Source: Fratercula arctica (taxonomy: Eukaryota; Chordata; Aves; Charadriiformes; Alcidae). From it: a DNA stretch of 64,000 nt. The notes beneath the pieces were generated by a model. It had not been told where the DNA came from, did not search any database, and worked only from the letters and a program-made list of their open reading frames with translations. The stretch's first letter is position 1. Each line of letters starts with the position of its first letter. Shown here piece after piece: positions 12,095 to 24,600 of this stretch. A program made the position numbers and the translations under genes. The stretch spans positions 48,283,672 through 48,347,671 of the forward strand of contig CANTUZ010000004.1 in NCBI GenBank assembly GCA_947846985.1. Reading direction: 5' to 3'.

Positions 12095-12099
12095 GGAAG
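12095..12099. repeat. Target-site duplication, right copy (LTR B)
   Basis: GGAAG, a one-mismatch partner of AGAAG at 11338-11342. Confidence 0.6.
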
Positions 12100-15000
12100 C
12101 AATAACTAAAAGATTTCCAAACACCTAAATATTAATTGTAGACATCACTAAAATTCATATGTAAATCTTGCACACTATTTGTGCCAAGGCTACAAAACAC
12201 ACTGTGTCACAGTCTTTCTCTTTTCTCATCTTTCCAGCCAATATAAAAATGCATCATTTTGATCTTTTAATATGTCAAAGAGGCAACATGTTATATTACT
12301 TAAGCTTGACCAGTCTTTTTATAGAATAGTAGTATTAGCGGGCATAAGAAAAAGTTCTTGACAGAATTATCTTGACTACAATTTTTTATATAAAATATGA
12401 GGCTATAAAAGAAAGAAATACAGAGACCTTCTTGAGGAGCCATATAATAACACACTGTGAAGAAACATAAAGGCAAAGGATGTACAGCACTATTAAGAAA
12501 TGCATTAAAATGGCATTTTTCTTTATACATACTTGATATTAATGCTTAATATTTGATGCCAGAAAAAAACTCATTAATACATTTGGTAAGAACCTACAAA
12601 TTTAGATGGGTAGTAGAAGATAATAGGAATTTAGGACTGTGACAGGGTTCCTTAAGTCTAACACAATCTCAGAAAGGGGTACCTTATGTAGTCTTGGCAA
12701 CTTCATACCTAGGTCAATTTTATTTAAATATATATAGTCCAAAAGGCATACTAAAAATCTTTAAAAATGTGTATCTTTCATATTTCTCATTATACATATT
12801 TTTAACAATATACCATAGTGTTTTGAAGAGGCAGTAATCACAATAAAGGCAACTTAAAGTGAAATATATAATCTAATCAGGATATATAATAGAAATATTT
12901 CCTGTGAAAGACTTGAGGAAGAGGAGGAAAAGGCAAGGACGTAAATTATTACGTGATGTCCAACATCCAAGCACAAGAATTGAAAAAAGAGCAATTGCTT
13001 GAATTGTTCCATTTTGCAATCATTCCATTTTGGAACTCACAAGTGCATAGAGCAGTTACCATCAGTGATTCTGGTAAGGAAACTGTAGCACCAGCAGTCT
13101 CCGCCACATGTCAAATTGAACATCAATTGCAAAAGGCAGCCAATTTCACAAACTAGCTTAGATACTGGAATATCTAAGTCATACCATTATCATTAGTGGG
13201 TTAAGATTACTTAAAATCTGTTTGCAGATTTTTAACTCCGTTCTATTTTTTATAGTAAGAAATTTTTAAATGTTTTAAAATTTTGTCTGATAGTAAAGCT
13301 GGCTCTTACTTATCTAGCATGTATTAGACTTTTCATTTCTTTAAGTGTGGCACTCCATAAAGTTAAGTCACCACAGCACTCTTGTACAGTTTTGTATTTG
13401 ACACAATATTCAGGAGATAGAGGAAGTTCACCCACTTCTATGCACAGAAACTTCTTGGTTTGGTCATGTTCATTACCAGTTTGGAAGAGACATCTTCCTG
13501 TGAATAACATTAGTCATGGGCTCCTTAGCAGACAGTAACATATGAGACCTTATAACAATATAGCATTTATATGTTGTCTAAACAAGAGACACATTTGTAT
13601 GGAAAAGGAGGAAAAGTTATTCTAAAATAGTTCTTTCATTTCACTTACAGGGAAAATCTTTACTGAGGTCTGAGTTTTCTTTGATTTTGTCTGTTTCATC
13701 CCCTCCTCCACTCAAAAAATATTTGAACAAGATCATTAGGCTTAAAGAAGTTTTTTTCAGCATTACTGACTGGATAATAATGGAAAAAGATTTCAGGCCA
13801 TGCTATGAATAGAACGAATCACAGCATCCTAGTATTTCAACATAGAGAAGACTTCTTAATTGATGTGCTCCATCCTTTTGATCAAGAGACGACTCTTTGT
13901 AATGCAAGGTCAGATTCTTGGATATTATATTGAACTGTTTAAACTGTAGTACCTACTTTTTTTTTTTTTTTTTAACATTATCTTCTAAGGCTTTATTTAG
14001 TCAAAGTAAATGGGAGTCTTAGTATCAAAGATGACATTTATGCTATGTCAATAAATAAGAACTAGACTACTACTAAGAAAAATGAGACATTTGTTTATTT
14101 ACACACTCCTTTTGCTATACAATGCAAAACAATACAAAATGTTTATGAGTAAAACATGAAAACAAAGTACATCTTTCTTCTTAATTTTGTTTGGTAGAAC
14201 AGAAGGGAAAGGTCTCCAACCCTTGTGCTTTCAGTTCTGTTAAGCAGATGTGTTCACTCATGATCTCCCACTTCAAAGATTTTTCCTACAATATTTATTT
14301 ATATAAATTGCTGAAAGTTTTCTAGCTGCCTTGTACTTAGAGCTACTGCAAAATACATTTTTAAACATCATAGGAAAGATGAGATGAATCATTTTCATTT
14401 TTGCTAGTTCCAAAATATGTCATAATGACTTTAACAGTGCAAGAATCTCTGGATTACCTCTGGCAAAGGAAAGGGGTGGAGGAGGGAAGATGCTGAGGGT
14501 TTTTCTCTGTATTAACAACAGTGGAATCATCTGGAGTTCATCAAGTATAGGTCTGTTTCTATTATCAGTATTTTGAAACATGCTTTATATACGGTATGAG
14601 GCTACTCAATTGGAGGAGCATTTTTTTTCTCAGCTCAGCCTCATTAACTGAATAAAATAGACTGCTAAGACCTTCACAATTTTTTCCCTATAGCTGCCAT
14701 ATCCACATGACTTTTCCATCCACAGATTCTTTCTTATGGCATCTGTCACTATCAGTAGGCAACAGCCTTTCAGATTTCATGAGATACTACTTGGCAAAGG
14801 AATGGGACAATATTGTCCATTGTTCAAAACTGACAAAATATGTTTGCCTCACAAAGCCATTCTGTTGTTCGTATACATCAATTCATCCAAGGGAAATGCT
14901 GGTATAAAATATTTTCAGCCTAACTGTAGCCCATTGTGTACAAAATAAAAATAAACTTGTGGTGGAACATAGCTAGTACCATAGTGCTGGGAATCAGAAT

Positions 15001-15314
15001 TATTAAATATTCCTCTAATCAGTTTGTCCTGTTAAAATGGTTTTGTTGGAAAAATATTGCACCTAAATGGAGGATTTTCACGGCTTTCTTGAAATCCTGT
15101 AAATTTCACAGTACTGGAAGAAAGCAGATACTTTGCAGTGGTAGCCAGCACCTCTCCACACTACTGACACAGTAACATGGATCATTCTGAAGCTATGCTG
15201 CTGTCCGCATTGCACACATCTGGCCTGAATTCTGATTTAGCAAAAACATTAAAAACAAAGCAGAGTCCTTACTCTGCATCACTCCATGAGGCTCAGAAGC
15301 CTTTTTCCCCCTCC
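12100..15314. other. AT-rich unique non-coding DNA
   Basis: No gene signal is visible. Contains a 17-bp T run (13957-13973). Open frames are short and unrecognised, including two overlapping ones at 14707-14948. Confidence 0.55.
13957..13973. repeat. Poly(T) tract, T17
   Basis: Uninterrupted run of 17 T. No retroposed sequence is evident beside it. Confidence 0.9.
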
Positions 15315-15350
15315 TTTTACCATCCGTTTTACCATCCAGTTTTCCCATCA
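15315..15350. repeat. 12-bp tandem repeat, three units
   Basis: TTTTACCATCCG and TTTTACCATCCA sit side by side, followed after one base by TTTTCCCATCA. This is a small local expansion. Confidence 0.75.
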
Positions 15351-15739
15351 GTTTCTTTCAACACAATGGCCAGGTGATGTCTTGAGGAAGAATTTTGTTA
15401 CCTTCTCCAGTTAAAAACATGAAGAATCTGGCCCAGAAAATTCTTCTTTGTACATATAGGTCCTGAAGAATTTCCATTAGCTGACTATAAACTATGTCAA
15501 ATTTTCCTGCCCTGAACACTAAGAAAGGAACGAATCTTTGGCTGACATCATCAATGTCATTTTCAAGGACTGGACTCACAGAATGGCTGAGGTGGGAAAG
15601 CACCTTTGGAGATGATCTAGTCCAACCTCCCTGCTCAGAGCAGGATCAGGGAAAGCATATTGCTTGGGGACATGTCCAGTTTGGTCATGAATGTCTCCGC
15701 AACCTCTCTGGGCAACCTTTTCCAGTGTTTAACTACTCT

Positions 15740-16090
15740 CACAATTAAAAAAAAAAATACATTCTTACATTTAAACAGAATTTCCTGTATTTCTATTTGT
15801 GCCCATTGCCTCTTTTCCTTTCGCTGTGCAGCACTGAAAAGAGTCTGGCTCCACCTTCTTTACATCATCTCATCAGGTATTTATACACATTGATAAGATC
15901 CCCCACTGAGCCTTCTCTTCTCTGGGATGAACAAAACCAGCTCACTCAGCATCTCCTCAAGTGCTCAGTGCTTCAATCCCTAAAAATTTTTGTTCATCTT
16001 TGCTGGACTTGCTCCAATATGCCCATGTCTCTCTTTACTGGGGAGTGCAGTACTGGAATCTGTACTCCAGGTGTGTCTCACCAGTGTTGA
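15740..16090 (-). pseudogene. CR1 ORF2 C-terminal remnant
   Basis: After the motif VILPLCSTLVRH the reading frame shifts. In the neighbouring frame the sequence continues with residues matching the CR1 ORF2 tail: KRDMGILEQVQ, then GDLINVYKYLM near 15890, then RLFSVLHSE and RGNGHK. These are the conserved blocks just after the reverse transcriptase of CR1. Several stops interrupt it and it cannot encode a product. Evidence is motif recognition by eye. Confidence 0.75.
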
Positions 16091-16249
16091 GCAGAGAGGA
16101 AGAATCACCTTTCTCAACCTGCTGGCAATGGTCTTTCTAACACATCTCTTACCGAGGTCCCTTTCTGCAAATCTGCTTTCCAGATGGTTAGTCATGCAGT
16201 CACGCTTGAAATAGTCGGGACCTCCCCTGACAGTATCGTTGGTGCCCAT
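15980..16249 (-). pseudogene. CR1 fusion frame: esterase fragment joined to ORF2 tail
   Basis: This 89-codon open frame begins MGTNDTVRG, where GTND (16235-16246) is the block-III motif of the SGNH/GDSL-type esterase found in CR1 ORF1. Within about 15 residues it becomes LESRFAERDLG, matching the late reverse-transcriptase segment of ORF2. It then jumps to RKTIASRLRKVILPL, skipping about 25-30 residues normally found between them. Two deletion junctions, near 16200 and near 16151, therefore lie in one continuous frame. From about residue 58 the frame no longer matches CR1, so the last third is read out of frame. Most likely a non-functional relic. Confidence 0.7.
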
Positions 16250-16390
16250 GTGGAAGAGCAGCAGGATTTAATAATCCAAGGGCCCATTCAAGCCTAGGCA
16301 GCCTCCCTAAAATGTCCCAGATCTGAACTCCTAACAACCAACAAACCTTCCTAGACAGCAGGTCTGGTCATCATATGGGACCTCCATCCC

Positions 16391-16585
16391 CTAAAGCGGG
16401 GAGTTGCCTACTGCTATCACTTGCTGCCTTCTCCTGGTGCTCCTGCATGACTCAGGCTCATAAAACTTGGTTGCTTTGTTGGAGTGAGCTCCTAGTCCCT
16501 CACCTGAAGCCAGGGCACTGAACATATTCTGTAGTTGCAGATCTGCAAGTGGAGCACAAGCTATCTTCCTGATGCCAGAAGTCAT
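16391..16585 (-). pseudogene. CR1 ORF1 esterase block I region
   Basis: The C-terminal end of this open frame reads RRRQQVIAVGNSPL and then stops. It corresponds to the VVVGDSLLRG block of the CR1 ORF1 esterase that carries the catalytic serine. Here the aspartate is asparagine (GNS) and a stop codon follows at 16391-16393. Downstream, minus-strand codons toward 16250 still resemble ORF1 up to LLFHMGTND, with stops between. Catalytic function is lost. Confidence 0.6.
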
Positions 16586-16672
16586 CGGCTTCTAGCTTTC
16601 ATCATCATGGGAGTCTCCATTTCCCAACCTGATGAACACAGATTCTTCCTTTGGTGTACCTGCGGATTCAGG

Positions 16673-16933
16673 CTATTGTCTCTGCAGGATCTCTGAGAAG
16701 ATCTGATCAATCCCTTTCTTGTCATCTCTGATGCTGTGCAGTCTGCTGACCTCCTCCAATGGTTCTTTTACCTGAAGACACAGTTCCTCCACCAGTGCAC
16801 AGCTCCTGCAGGCAACAAGACCATTTCCCGCTGCCTTCAGGAAGACTGGAGCTTGTGATTTCTGCCTCCTATGTTTCACTTGAGGTGAAGTGAGTGTATA
16901 ACATGTCAACTTCAAGACAGAGATGTTCTGCAT
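16673..16933 (-). pseudogene. CR1 ORF1 N-terminal coiled-coil remnant
   Basis: This 86-codon open frame contains ACRSCALVEELCLQV, LEEVSRLHSIRD and IDQIFSEILQ. They match the cysteine-containing, leucine-rich heptad segment of avian CR1 ORF1 (the C..C...EEL...L..EVSRLRSIRE pattern). It starts with a methionine at a plausible ORF1 start and stays open to 16673, then breaks before the esterase. The identification rests on the family pattern known from bird genomes, not on a search. Confidence 0.65.
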
Positions 16934-16940
16934 AATACAA

Positions 16941-18507
16941 ATCTGCTGATGGTGCTACACATCAGGTAATGGTAACAGAATCTCCGTGGTGTAGCAATTT
17001 CAATTCATGTGTTCACTCACAAGAGCAAAATGGTTATTAAACTTAGCTTACCTAACAAGCAACACTGTCTGAACACATTGCCCCCAGTCACAAGCAGGCA
17101 TCCCATGATCTAGTAAAAACCGCCAATCTCATTTTTGTATTTTCCATTTTTTTAAACCAGCTGCCTTGATGGCCTGCAGCCATCCTCACAGATGTAGCTG
17201 TCACCTTCTCTGACCTCTGCTCTATGGTCTTTCTCTGTTTATAGAGTCTAGGCACTGTGAATATGAGCATCTTCTTAGATGTTGTTTCATATAACTTTAT
17301 TGCATCCATATTCTCTTTATTTTTATGTCTCATTGATCCCTGATCATGTTTCTAACCTTAGATGAAACCTCATGTCTCATCTTAATTTCTGTTTCCCCAG
17401 ACTAGCAGTTAAATAGGGTTGGGGTGAGACTTTTTTCTGTCTTTTTAATTCTGTGAAGTATGTTAAGATATGGTTTGTGAGAAGGAAAAAACAGTATGTT
17501 AAATACATCTGTTCTCTATCCTTTTCACTTAGACTTGTAGTTTGAATGTAATCTTGTATTTTGTTGATTATAAAAACCCATGATTTTATTAGTCATTGTA
17601 GTGCTGCTAACCTCAGGCACTGTGAGTAAACCCCAAAAGTCGTACGGTGAAGCTTAAAACCACGAAATCTAAAAATATATACATGAGGACATTCCATTTC
17701 CTGGGTTAAAGCCTTTAGGGTATATTGAGGTCAAATTTTCAAACTTTTTGTGCAAACAGGAAGACTATAAATAAATCTCTTTTAACAAAATTTTATCTAT
17801 CCACTTCCTTTTAGGAGCACAGGCAATGAGAATCATAGTAGTCACAGTATCATAATAAAAGCTGGCAATATTGACATTTTCTTGCTAGTAGGGTGAACAG
17901 TTTGCTGGTTTTGCTGCATGCTAATTTTTTTTTTTTTCCCCCGAGGCTTTATTTATTTTAAGCTTGATGGACATTAGGTCATGTTCCAAAGGTGGAGAAT
18001 AAACCTAGAGACAGAAGGAAAAATGAAAAGAAATACCTTCTGTGGTAGCAGAGATATTTATCTACGGAGACGATACTCAACAGTATAGACATTCAATGGC
18101 AAAAAAGCTAAGACTGATAAGGCTTCTGGAGAAGCAAGAGGGTGAAAAAAAAGACAGGGAGGGGAAAAGCTAACATGAAGTAGTGGAGTGTCATTTTAGA
18201 AGGTATTACTGGTAGAAAATTGTCTCCACATTTCATTTTCCACCATCTCAAACTCTAGCCATCATCATTCGTTAATATAATTGGATAGTCAAGTTATGTA
18301 CTTGGATGTTTTGGGCAGTTTTGCTGTCTCAAACACGGCTTTCACAAGCTACATGGTCTCCCTGCACTTGAATGATGACTAACCAAATGGCTGTCATCCA
18401 ATCAAGGAATGGAAATGATTATGAATCATTTTGGGGTGTATACACACACATAATGAAAGTTATGTTACTTATGTAAGGCCAGACTCTCTTGAGTTACAGC
18501 AAGATCC
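16941..18507. other. Unique non-coding DNA
   Basis: AT-rich with a T13 run at 17925-17937. The minus-strand frame 17088-17333 is basic and low in complexity and not recognised. Confidence 0.5.
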
Positions 18508-18524
18508 CCCCCTTTATAAGGGGG
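18508..18524. repeat. Short GC hairpin around a TTTATAA core
   Basis: CCCCCTT and AAGGGGG are perfect 7-bp inverted arms around a 3-base loop. The full string is CCCCCTTTATAAGGGGG. Confidence 0.7.
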
Positions 18525-20849
18525 AATAGAATTACAGGTATACTTCAGCTATTGTCATTCTGAACATGCGGTGATTGCTATACTCTATCCATACTTAAGC
18601 AAAGAAAGTGGGTACCAAAAAATGGAGAGTCTTCAGCACAAAGGCTCAAACATTTTATGAAGATTCAGATCTGCAAAAAGCAGCTGGAAGATATGCCATC
18701 CTTCTGGATACCTTGGTTCTAATCTGAGCAAACACATATCTTAATTACAAGTTATAAAATACTCCTGGACATCTTCATTCCTCTCTAATGCTGCTTTGAT
18801 TGAATCTATTTTTCAAGGGGTATCCTGCCCATGCTGCTTCTCTTAAATAACATCCAACTCAGAGAATCACCAGGTATAAAGGAAAAAAGTAGTCTGTCTG
18901 AGCTAGAGCCACAAAGTTATTTACGAGCTGCAATAACGAAGCATCATAAATCTAATTTTTTTGGCCAAGCCACATTCACAACCCTGTATTAGGTGACCAG
19001 ACTCTCAAAGTGGTGCCAGGGAAGTATTAGACATCTCAAAATGAGATTCAAAGCAGCGAAGTCTCTGGGGACGGAACCATCTAGAACTGAGTAAAAAGGA
19101 ATACCTAAGAACACACCCTCAATCTTGCCTCTTTTTTAAACCCACAGAAAAGTACCCCCCGAGTTAGGGATCTTTTCCTGAATATAGTTATCTACCACCT
19201 CTCTTTCAAAAAGATGAGCAGAATAATTCTTTTCTTTTTCTGTCTAATGGGAGCAAATTACCCCACCATTACTCCTCCTTCCACCTCACACTGTAAGCCC
19301 CAGTACAAATCTGATTAGTTTCCTCAACCAGGATATGGAAGAGACGGGCTTAAATTCTCTTCTCTGTCTCCGGACATTTCAAACCACATCCTCCAGCTTC
19401 TCTGGAGGGCATCTTCAGCACAAGACAGTTATGAACCAGTTACATTCTCCATTCCTTTCATTGAAAATGCTCTATTGCTGAAGAATAAACAAACAAATCA
19501 AGATGCATTTGAACAACCAAAGCAAAAAAGAGTGATTCTTCATGCTGGTGTTCAGGACCATCACAGGAAGGGAACATTGGCAGGTTTCTTTTTCAGTCCC
19601 GGTGTCAAAGTCTGCTTCTGCATTTTACCCAGTGCTTGCTTCAGGTAAAACATATTTTCCATTATGAATTCACATTATATTTGCCATATAAACAAAGGAT
19701 CCATTCAGTTTTCATTCATTGCTCATTTTCTGCATAAGGAAACAGGCACAAGTACAGTAACACGTCACTTCCTTCAAGAAATAGCAAGGAAAAAACATAG
19801 AATTCCTCTACGTCTAACTCACTCTAGCTATCAGTGAGCCAATATTTGAAAACAGGCAGTAAAAATATCTATTAACAACTGACAGAATATAGCTCAGTTC
19901 CTACAACAAAGACCCACACATGGTTTTAAGGGATTGCTCCCTTCTTTTTTAACCACCTCTTTGTAATACATACCAAGCTGCCATACACCATAAAATTAGA
20001 CTTAAATACAGTGTTTAAGAATAAAGAATTTGCAAAACACTAAAATTCAGGAACACATTTTACCAAAGTAAGTAGTTTTAACTTTTTCTTTTAATGTACT
20101 CAAGGATATTTTCATAAATGTAAGCTAGCATCTTCAGAATCTAGGGATATATTGTGTTTTATTTCTAATTCATATTTGGAATATTAAACAACAAATCTAA
20201 GAACAAAAAACTTACTAGATTTTTTCAGACTAAAAAAAATCTTGAATTAGATGATTAAAGCTGGAAACAGACATTCTGACCTCAGCATAATTAAAATACT
20301 CTGCAAGTTATATAGTGAAAGACTGCTGGCTCTAGGTAGTGCTTGTTAAACGTATTCTGTTCTTTCCATAAAAACATAATTTAATTTTCTGTATATGGTT
20401 TCAATTTGTTCAACTGTCTGTATAAATTACCAGTATTACATTTCGTTTTTCCTGGAGAAAATATAGTTGAATTTCACATCAAGAAAAGTTGATTTTTTTA
20501 TTCTTTTCAATTTGTTACCCCACCCTGCTCAACAGAGCTGCAGTTTTTCCTTTTGTATTTCCAAGTCAATGCCATCCAAATACAGACTTCTCTTTGTTGC
20601 CATTTTTGTGTGTAGCAATGTCTCCTAGGAGCAGTAATAATCCTCGTTAGCCCTTGCACAACCCCTAATCAAAAGGAGCAAATTGTTTAGGCTTATACTT
20701 CTTGGCTCTCGCTCTCTTCTTCATAAAATTTCAAAGTATCTCAAACATCAGGAGATGAGCAGGTCTTCGCTTGTTAGTGTTCCCTTAGTTCCTCACATCC
20801 TAATCTCCTCCTTCAGTAGGATACTGAGAATTCTTGCCCTAAGCCCCCA
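18525..20849. other. Unique non-coding DNA
   Basis: AT-rich; no open frame of 60 or more codons occurs between about 17340 and 21090. No element recognised. Confidence 0.55.
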
Positions 20850-20955
20850 AAATTCTTGAGTAAATCCAATGACATGAATGAGACTCCTGAGGTGCTGAAA
20901 GTTAAATATGTGCTTAAGTGCTTTGCTGGATAATGGCTGGAACATTCAGCACTAT
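20850..20955 (+). repeat. Relic of an old amniote interspersed repeat (candidate)
   Basis: The run TGAGTAAATCCAATGACATG and, further on, GTGCTTAAGTGCTTTGCTGG resembles a dispersed repeat seen in bird, crocodile and turtle DNA. I recall the pattern but cannot name the family securely. Confidence 0.35.
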
Positions 20956-21125
20956 GTAGGACTAAGGTCTGGGTGATTTCCTATACTTTTTATACCTCGA
21001 GAAAATGGCCAAATTACTTCATGTAACAGCACAAGGATCAGCAGAAGGGTCTTCTGCTTGAACCAGGAAGTTTAGGATGAAGAAGGAAATATGATCAGCA
21101 TTTTTCAAAAGTTAATTTCAGAATT

Positions 21126-21146
21126 AAAAAAAAAAAAAAAAAAAAA
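21126..21146. repeat. Poly(A) tract, A21
   Basis: Uninterrupted run of 21 A, the longest homopolymer I see in the window. It is a likely polymorphic simple repeat. Confidence 0.9.
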
Positions 21147-21559
21147 TGCTTGTGCTATATCATGTCTAGTCAGTAACAGGTCCAAATCAGAGACTTCTCA
21201 TAATTTTACGTGTTTAAGCTGTATAAGGAAATTAATGCTAACTCCAAAGGTTTGTATAGAAATGCTCATGAAGTGCGAGGGTTTAGTTTGGAAATATTCC
21301 CACATTACACTTTTTCCTTAAATAAATAAACAACTGTGATTTAAAAAATTTGCCTTAGTCCTCCAACTGTTCATTTTTATAGAATTGGATGTGATGTGCC
21401 AGCCTGTGGTCACAGGATACACTAAAGAAAAGGTGCTGAAGGTACAAATGCAAAGCCCTTAGACCACTAACCATCAGTTAGAAAGTGTTAAGGGATTGTC
21501 ACTAGCATGAAGCCAGAAACTTTTAATTCAATTCACACTGACATCAACTATATGTATCT

Positions 21560-21625
21560 TTGACTCAGTTTGCTGCTTTGTAAGAGAGGTATAGCAGTAC
21601 CTATCTCTATTCAGCATGGGATTTC
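21560..21625 (+). repeat. MIR-like SINE relic
   Basis: TTTGACTCAGTTTGCTGC..TTTGTAAGA..GTATAGCAGTACCTATCTCT follows the MIR pattern CCTCAGTTTCCTCATCTGTAA..GATAATAGTACCTACCTC. Diverged and short. Confidence 0.45.
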
Positions 21626-24600
21626 AGGGCAAAATCACTATAAAAAGGGGACAGGTGGGAAAAGGAACAAGCCTTCCCATAAACAAACTTAATTACCTGA
21701 GAAATATGGCAAGAAAAACTTGGCACATGAGGGAAGAGCATCTAGAGACCTGATCCTGCCAACATGGAGGACCTGCTTTTCCACTTCCTTATGCTTTATA
21801 ATGTCATGCTTATGTGAAGAAATCAGAAATTGCTTTACTCATGCTGGTAGCATTTTGCACTCACTTTTCACAGAGGTAAATGATGGCTCATGATTGAATG
21901 GAGAATGAGGTGTTCATCATCGGGCTTTTGCTTCTGCTTTGAAAAATAGAAAGTGTTTGAAAATTTCCCTATCTCACCAAGAGGCCAGGCAATGACTAAA
22001 TATCTGTGTTCTTAATCCCTTTCATGTAGGTATGTAGATAGATGTATGAGTGTGTGTATGTATATTTATGGTGAGAGAGAGAAAAGACAGGTTATTTCTG
22101 ACCAAGGACTTCATCATCTGTCAAGTAGAAGAACACTCATTGACCCCAGCAGTGAAGTGTCAGGATCAAATTTTTAATAAATGCTTTTAATAAATGGAAA
22201 ATAATTTCACACACATATCTCTGCTTTTGTAATACTGTAGTTCTTGCTGGTATTTTTGTTTGACTATCATGCCCACCAACTTCTTTTGACGTTGTAGGTA
22301 TTCATAAAGAATGCAAAACTCAGTGACATTTTCCAAGATATTTCAGGGGCCTGTTTCTAAAAAAATATTAGCATATCAGGGGAAGATGAAAAAGCTTTTT
22401 CTGTGACTGACTTTCCCTTTAATAAACATGTAACACCCATGACAAGCAAAAGAATGGTCTTTTCTAGTTGATTTAGAGGTAAATCCATGTCTACAGCAGT
22501 GAATTCATAGTGCACTTTGCTAGGAAGGTACAGAAATCTCTGCAGAAATTTTCTGAATTGACTGAGAAATTCCAAGCTGTTTTACGCCTTTGTGTACCCA
22601 CTATACCGAGCAGGCTAGAACGCTACTTTTTTTATTTGGCAGTGATTCAAAGCCATGTTACACCATGTATGACCTCTTAATTTTTGAAATGTCCCTTCAT
22701 AAAGTCTCTACAACTTGAGTCTCCAAACTGTACCTCTCTCAACTAACCATTGTGCTAGGTATTTTGCAAATAATTACCTGACCTGCAGATCCTTGCAGAG
22801 GAAAGGACTAAGACAGTCACATCTGTGGGTATTACAAAGTGACTTACAGAGGAACAAAGACATGTTTGAGTCATGTTGAAAAATTATTGTCAGCTGACCT
22901 ATTTAAATCTTTGAAAATTCTCCCCCCTCGTCGATTTTTTTTCAATACAAAGCAATTCAATACATATTTGCAATAGTATAATTACAAAAAGTAAATAAAT
23001 AACTAATCTCTAATGGCCACTGCTGAAGTAATTCTTATCTGAACTGATTTACTTCTTCCAAGCCAGCCCCCAGGTACCTTGACAAAATATTTGTTCTGCA
23101 CTAACCAGCTTCTGCCTCTGGACAGTAGTTCAGAAAGTAGAGTGCATTATTACAACACAGGGAAACATTACAAACTAATGGAGATTCTTTACCCATGAAT
23201 TAAATATAATGAGCCAATTCCATCCCTAATATAAACCCCTGAATGCTAGGATTAATTTGATCATGTGCTTATTTGTTGAGGAATCTAGGCAATAAGAAAA
23301 AAAGAGGATAATGCCCAACTTGGTGTCAATAGCATGTCACTAGAGATTGTCCACAACAGTTTACTTTCGGGAATTTATTACCCCAGCAACTCTGCCAAGA
23401 CTGAGCAGAGCAGAGATTATGTGCTATAGATGCATACATTAGACTAAAGTCTAGTAAGATTTATGTCCCTGGGGTGCGATTCTTACACCTACTAAGATTA
23501 TTGACTACGGGGACGGGAATGTACTTTGTGTCCTAGTCACAAACTGGCCTTGTGCTGTTGCTCCAGGTGGCTCCCGTTCTCTCACGATGTAACTGTCCCC
23601 CTTTCAGCTAGCTGCTACAGCCTTCAGCCCTGTGCTGGACAAGAGACCTGCAGTACACTAAATTAACCCTGTGCTGATTCCTGCGATGTTTTACACAAGT
23701 TGCGTTGAGAAGGCATCAGACATTTCCCATTCAGTTTATAACTTGTCAACATACAGATCATGTACAGAACTTTGTAAACACTGAAAGCAACTGTTGTTCA
23801 AATCTGATGGCTAATGACTTTCCCAGCTGTTGGCTGGAAGTCAAGGGTAGTTTGAACAGCACTTAGCACAACGTGTAGAGAGAACAAACACCACCCAGAA
23901 ACTGTCCCTGGTAACTTATCAAACAACTTATCCAGATATACAGCTGTTCCAGAAACACACATTTGCAGAATGCTTGATTATATTGCTTGTAGCTGTCTCT
24001 GTATACAAAAGTCTACCAGTCTAAGACTTAAAGAGATTTAAAGGAATTACTTATTTAAAGGAAACCGAAGGACTGTACATAGTTTTCACATCTCCCAGTT
24101 ACCACTGAACTGTGGTTTATTTGTGAAACTCCCACAGCAAGTTCTTGTAACTGACAGCTGATAAAACTGTGGATTATCAAATACTGAGCAAATGATTTCA
24201 CAAGTCAAGGAAAGTGTCACAGAGTTCAAGCCTGCAAAACATGCCCTGCTTTTGCATCCAACTAGAAAACATGTACTTAGTGATAAAAAGCCTGAGAAGT
24301 GCCACTGATGACTTCCTGAGCTCATAAAATTGGTGCAAGATGGAGTGAACTGACAGAGTTCAATGTCATTGCAGGAAGTCAGAATCATTCACTGGCTTGG
24401 AGGTTACTGTAAATCCATAACGAAGATCCAGATGACCTGTTGGTGGAGTAGTTTTCTTTGCTTCTCTATCTATAAATACAACATTTTGTGGAATGTCTGC
24501 TGTGCAAAGCAGATACACATTTTCTCCTCAACTCTTTCTTCCCAAAGCATCAGACATCCTACAAGACATTTCAATTCTGTAACTGTGTGAAACATCCATC

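Larger units (their letters stand above)
15575..16940 (-). mobile_element. Internally deleted CR1 LINE (minus orientation)
   Basis: The 3' end lies at the left (CACAGAATGGCTGAGG, GATCTAGTCCAACCTCC, and so on), followed rightward by the ORF2 C-terminal region and then ORF1. Unlike ordinary 5'-truncated CR1 copies, this one keeps an ORF1 start region, coiled coil and esterase blocks at one end and the ORF2 tail and 3' end at the other. The endonuclease and nearly all of the reverse transcriptase are missing. Minus-strand ORF2 peptides are recognisable in broken frames, for example GDLINVYKYL near 15890 and ASRLRKVILPL near 16120. Total length is about 1.37 kb against roughly 4.5 kb for full CR1. 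The right (5') boundary is uncertain by some tens of bases. Confidence 0.85.

Noticed and set aside
13805..13880. GAATCACAGCATCCTAG as the start of another CR1 copy
   Set aside because: The following sequence does not continue into the CR1 3' region.
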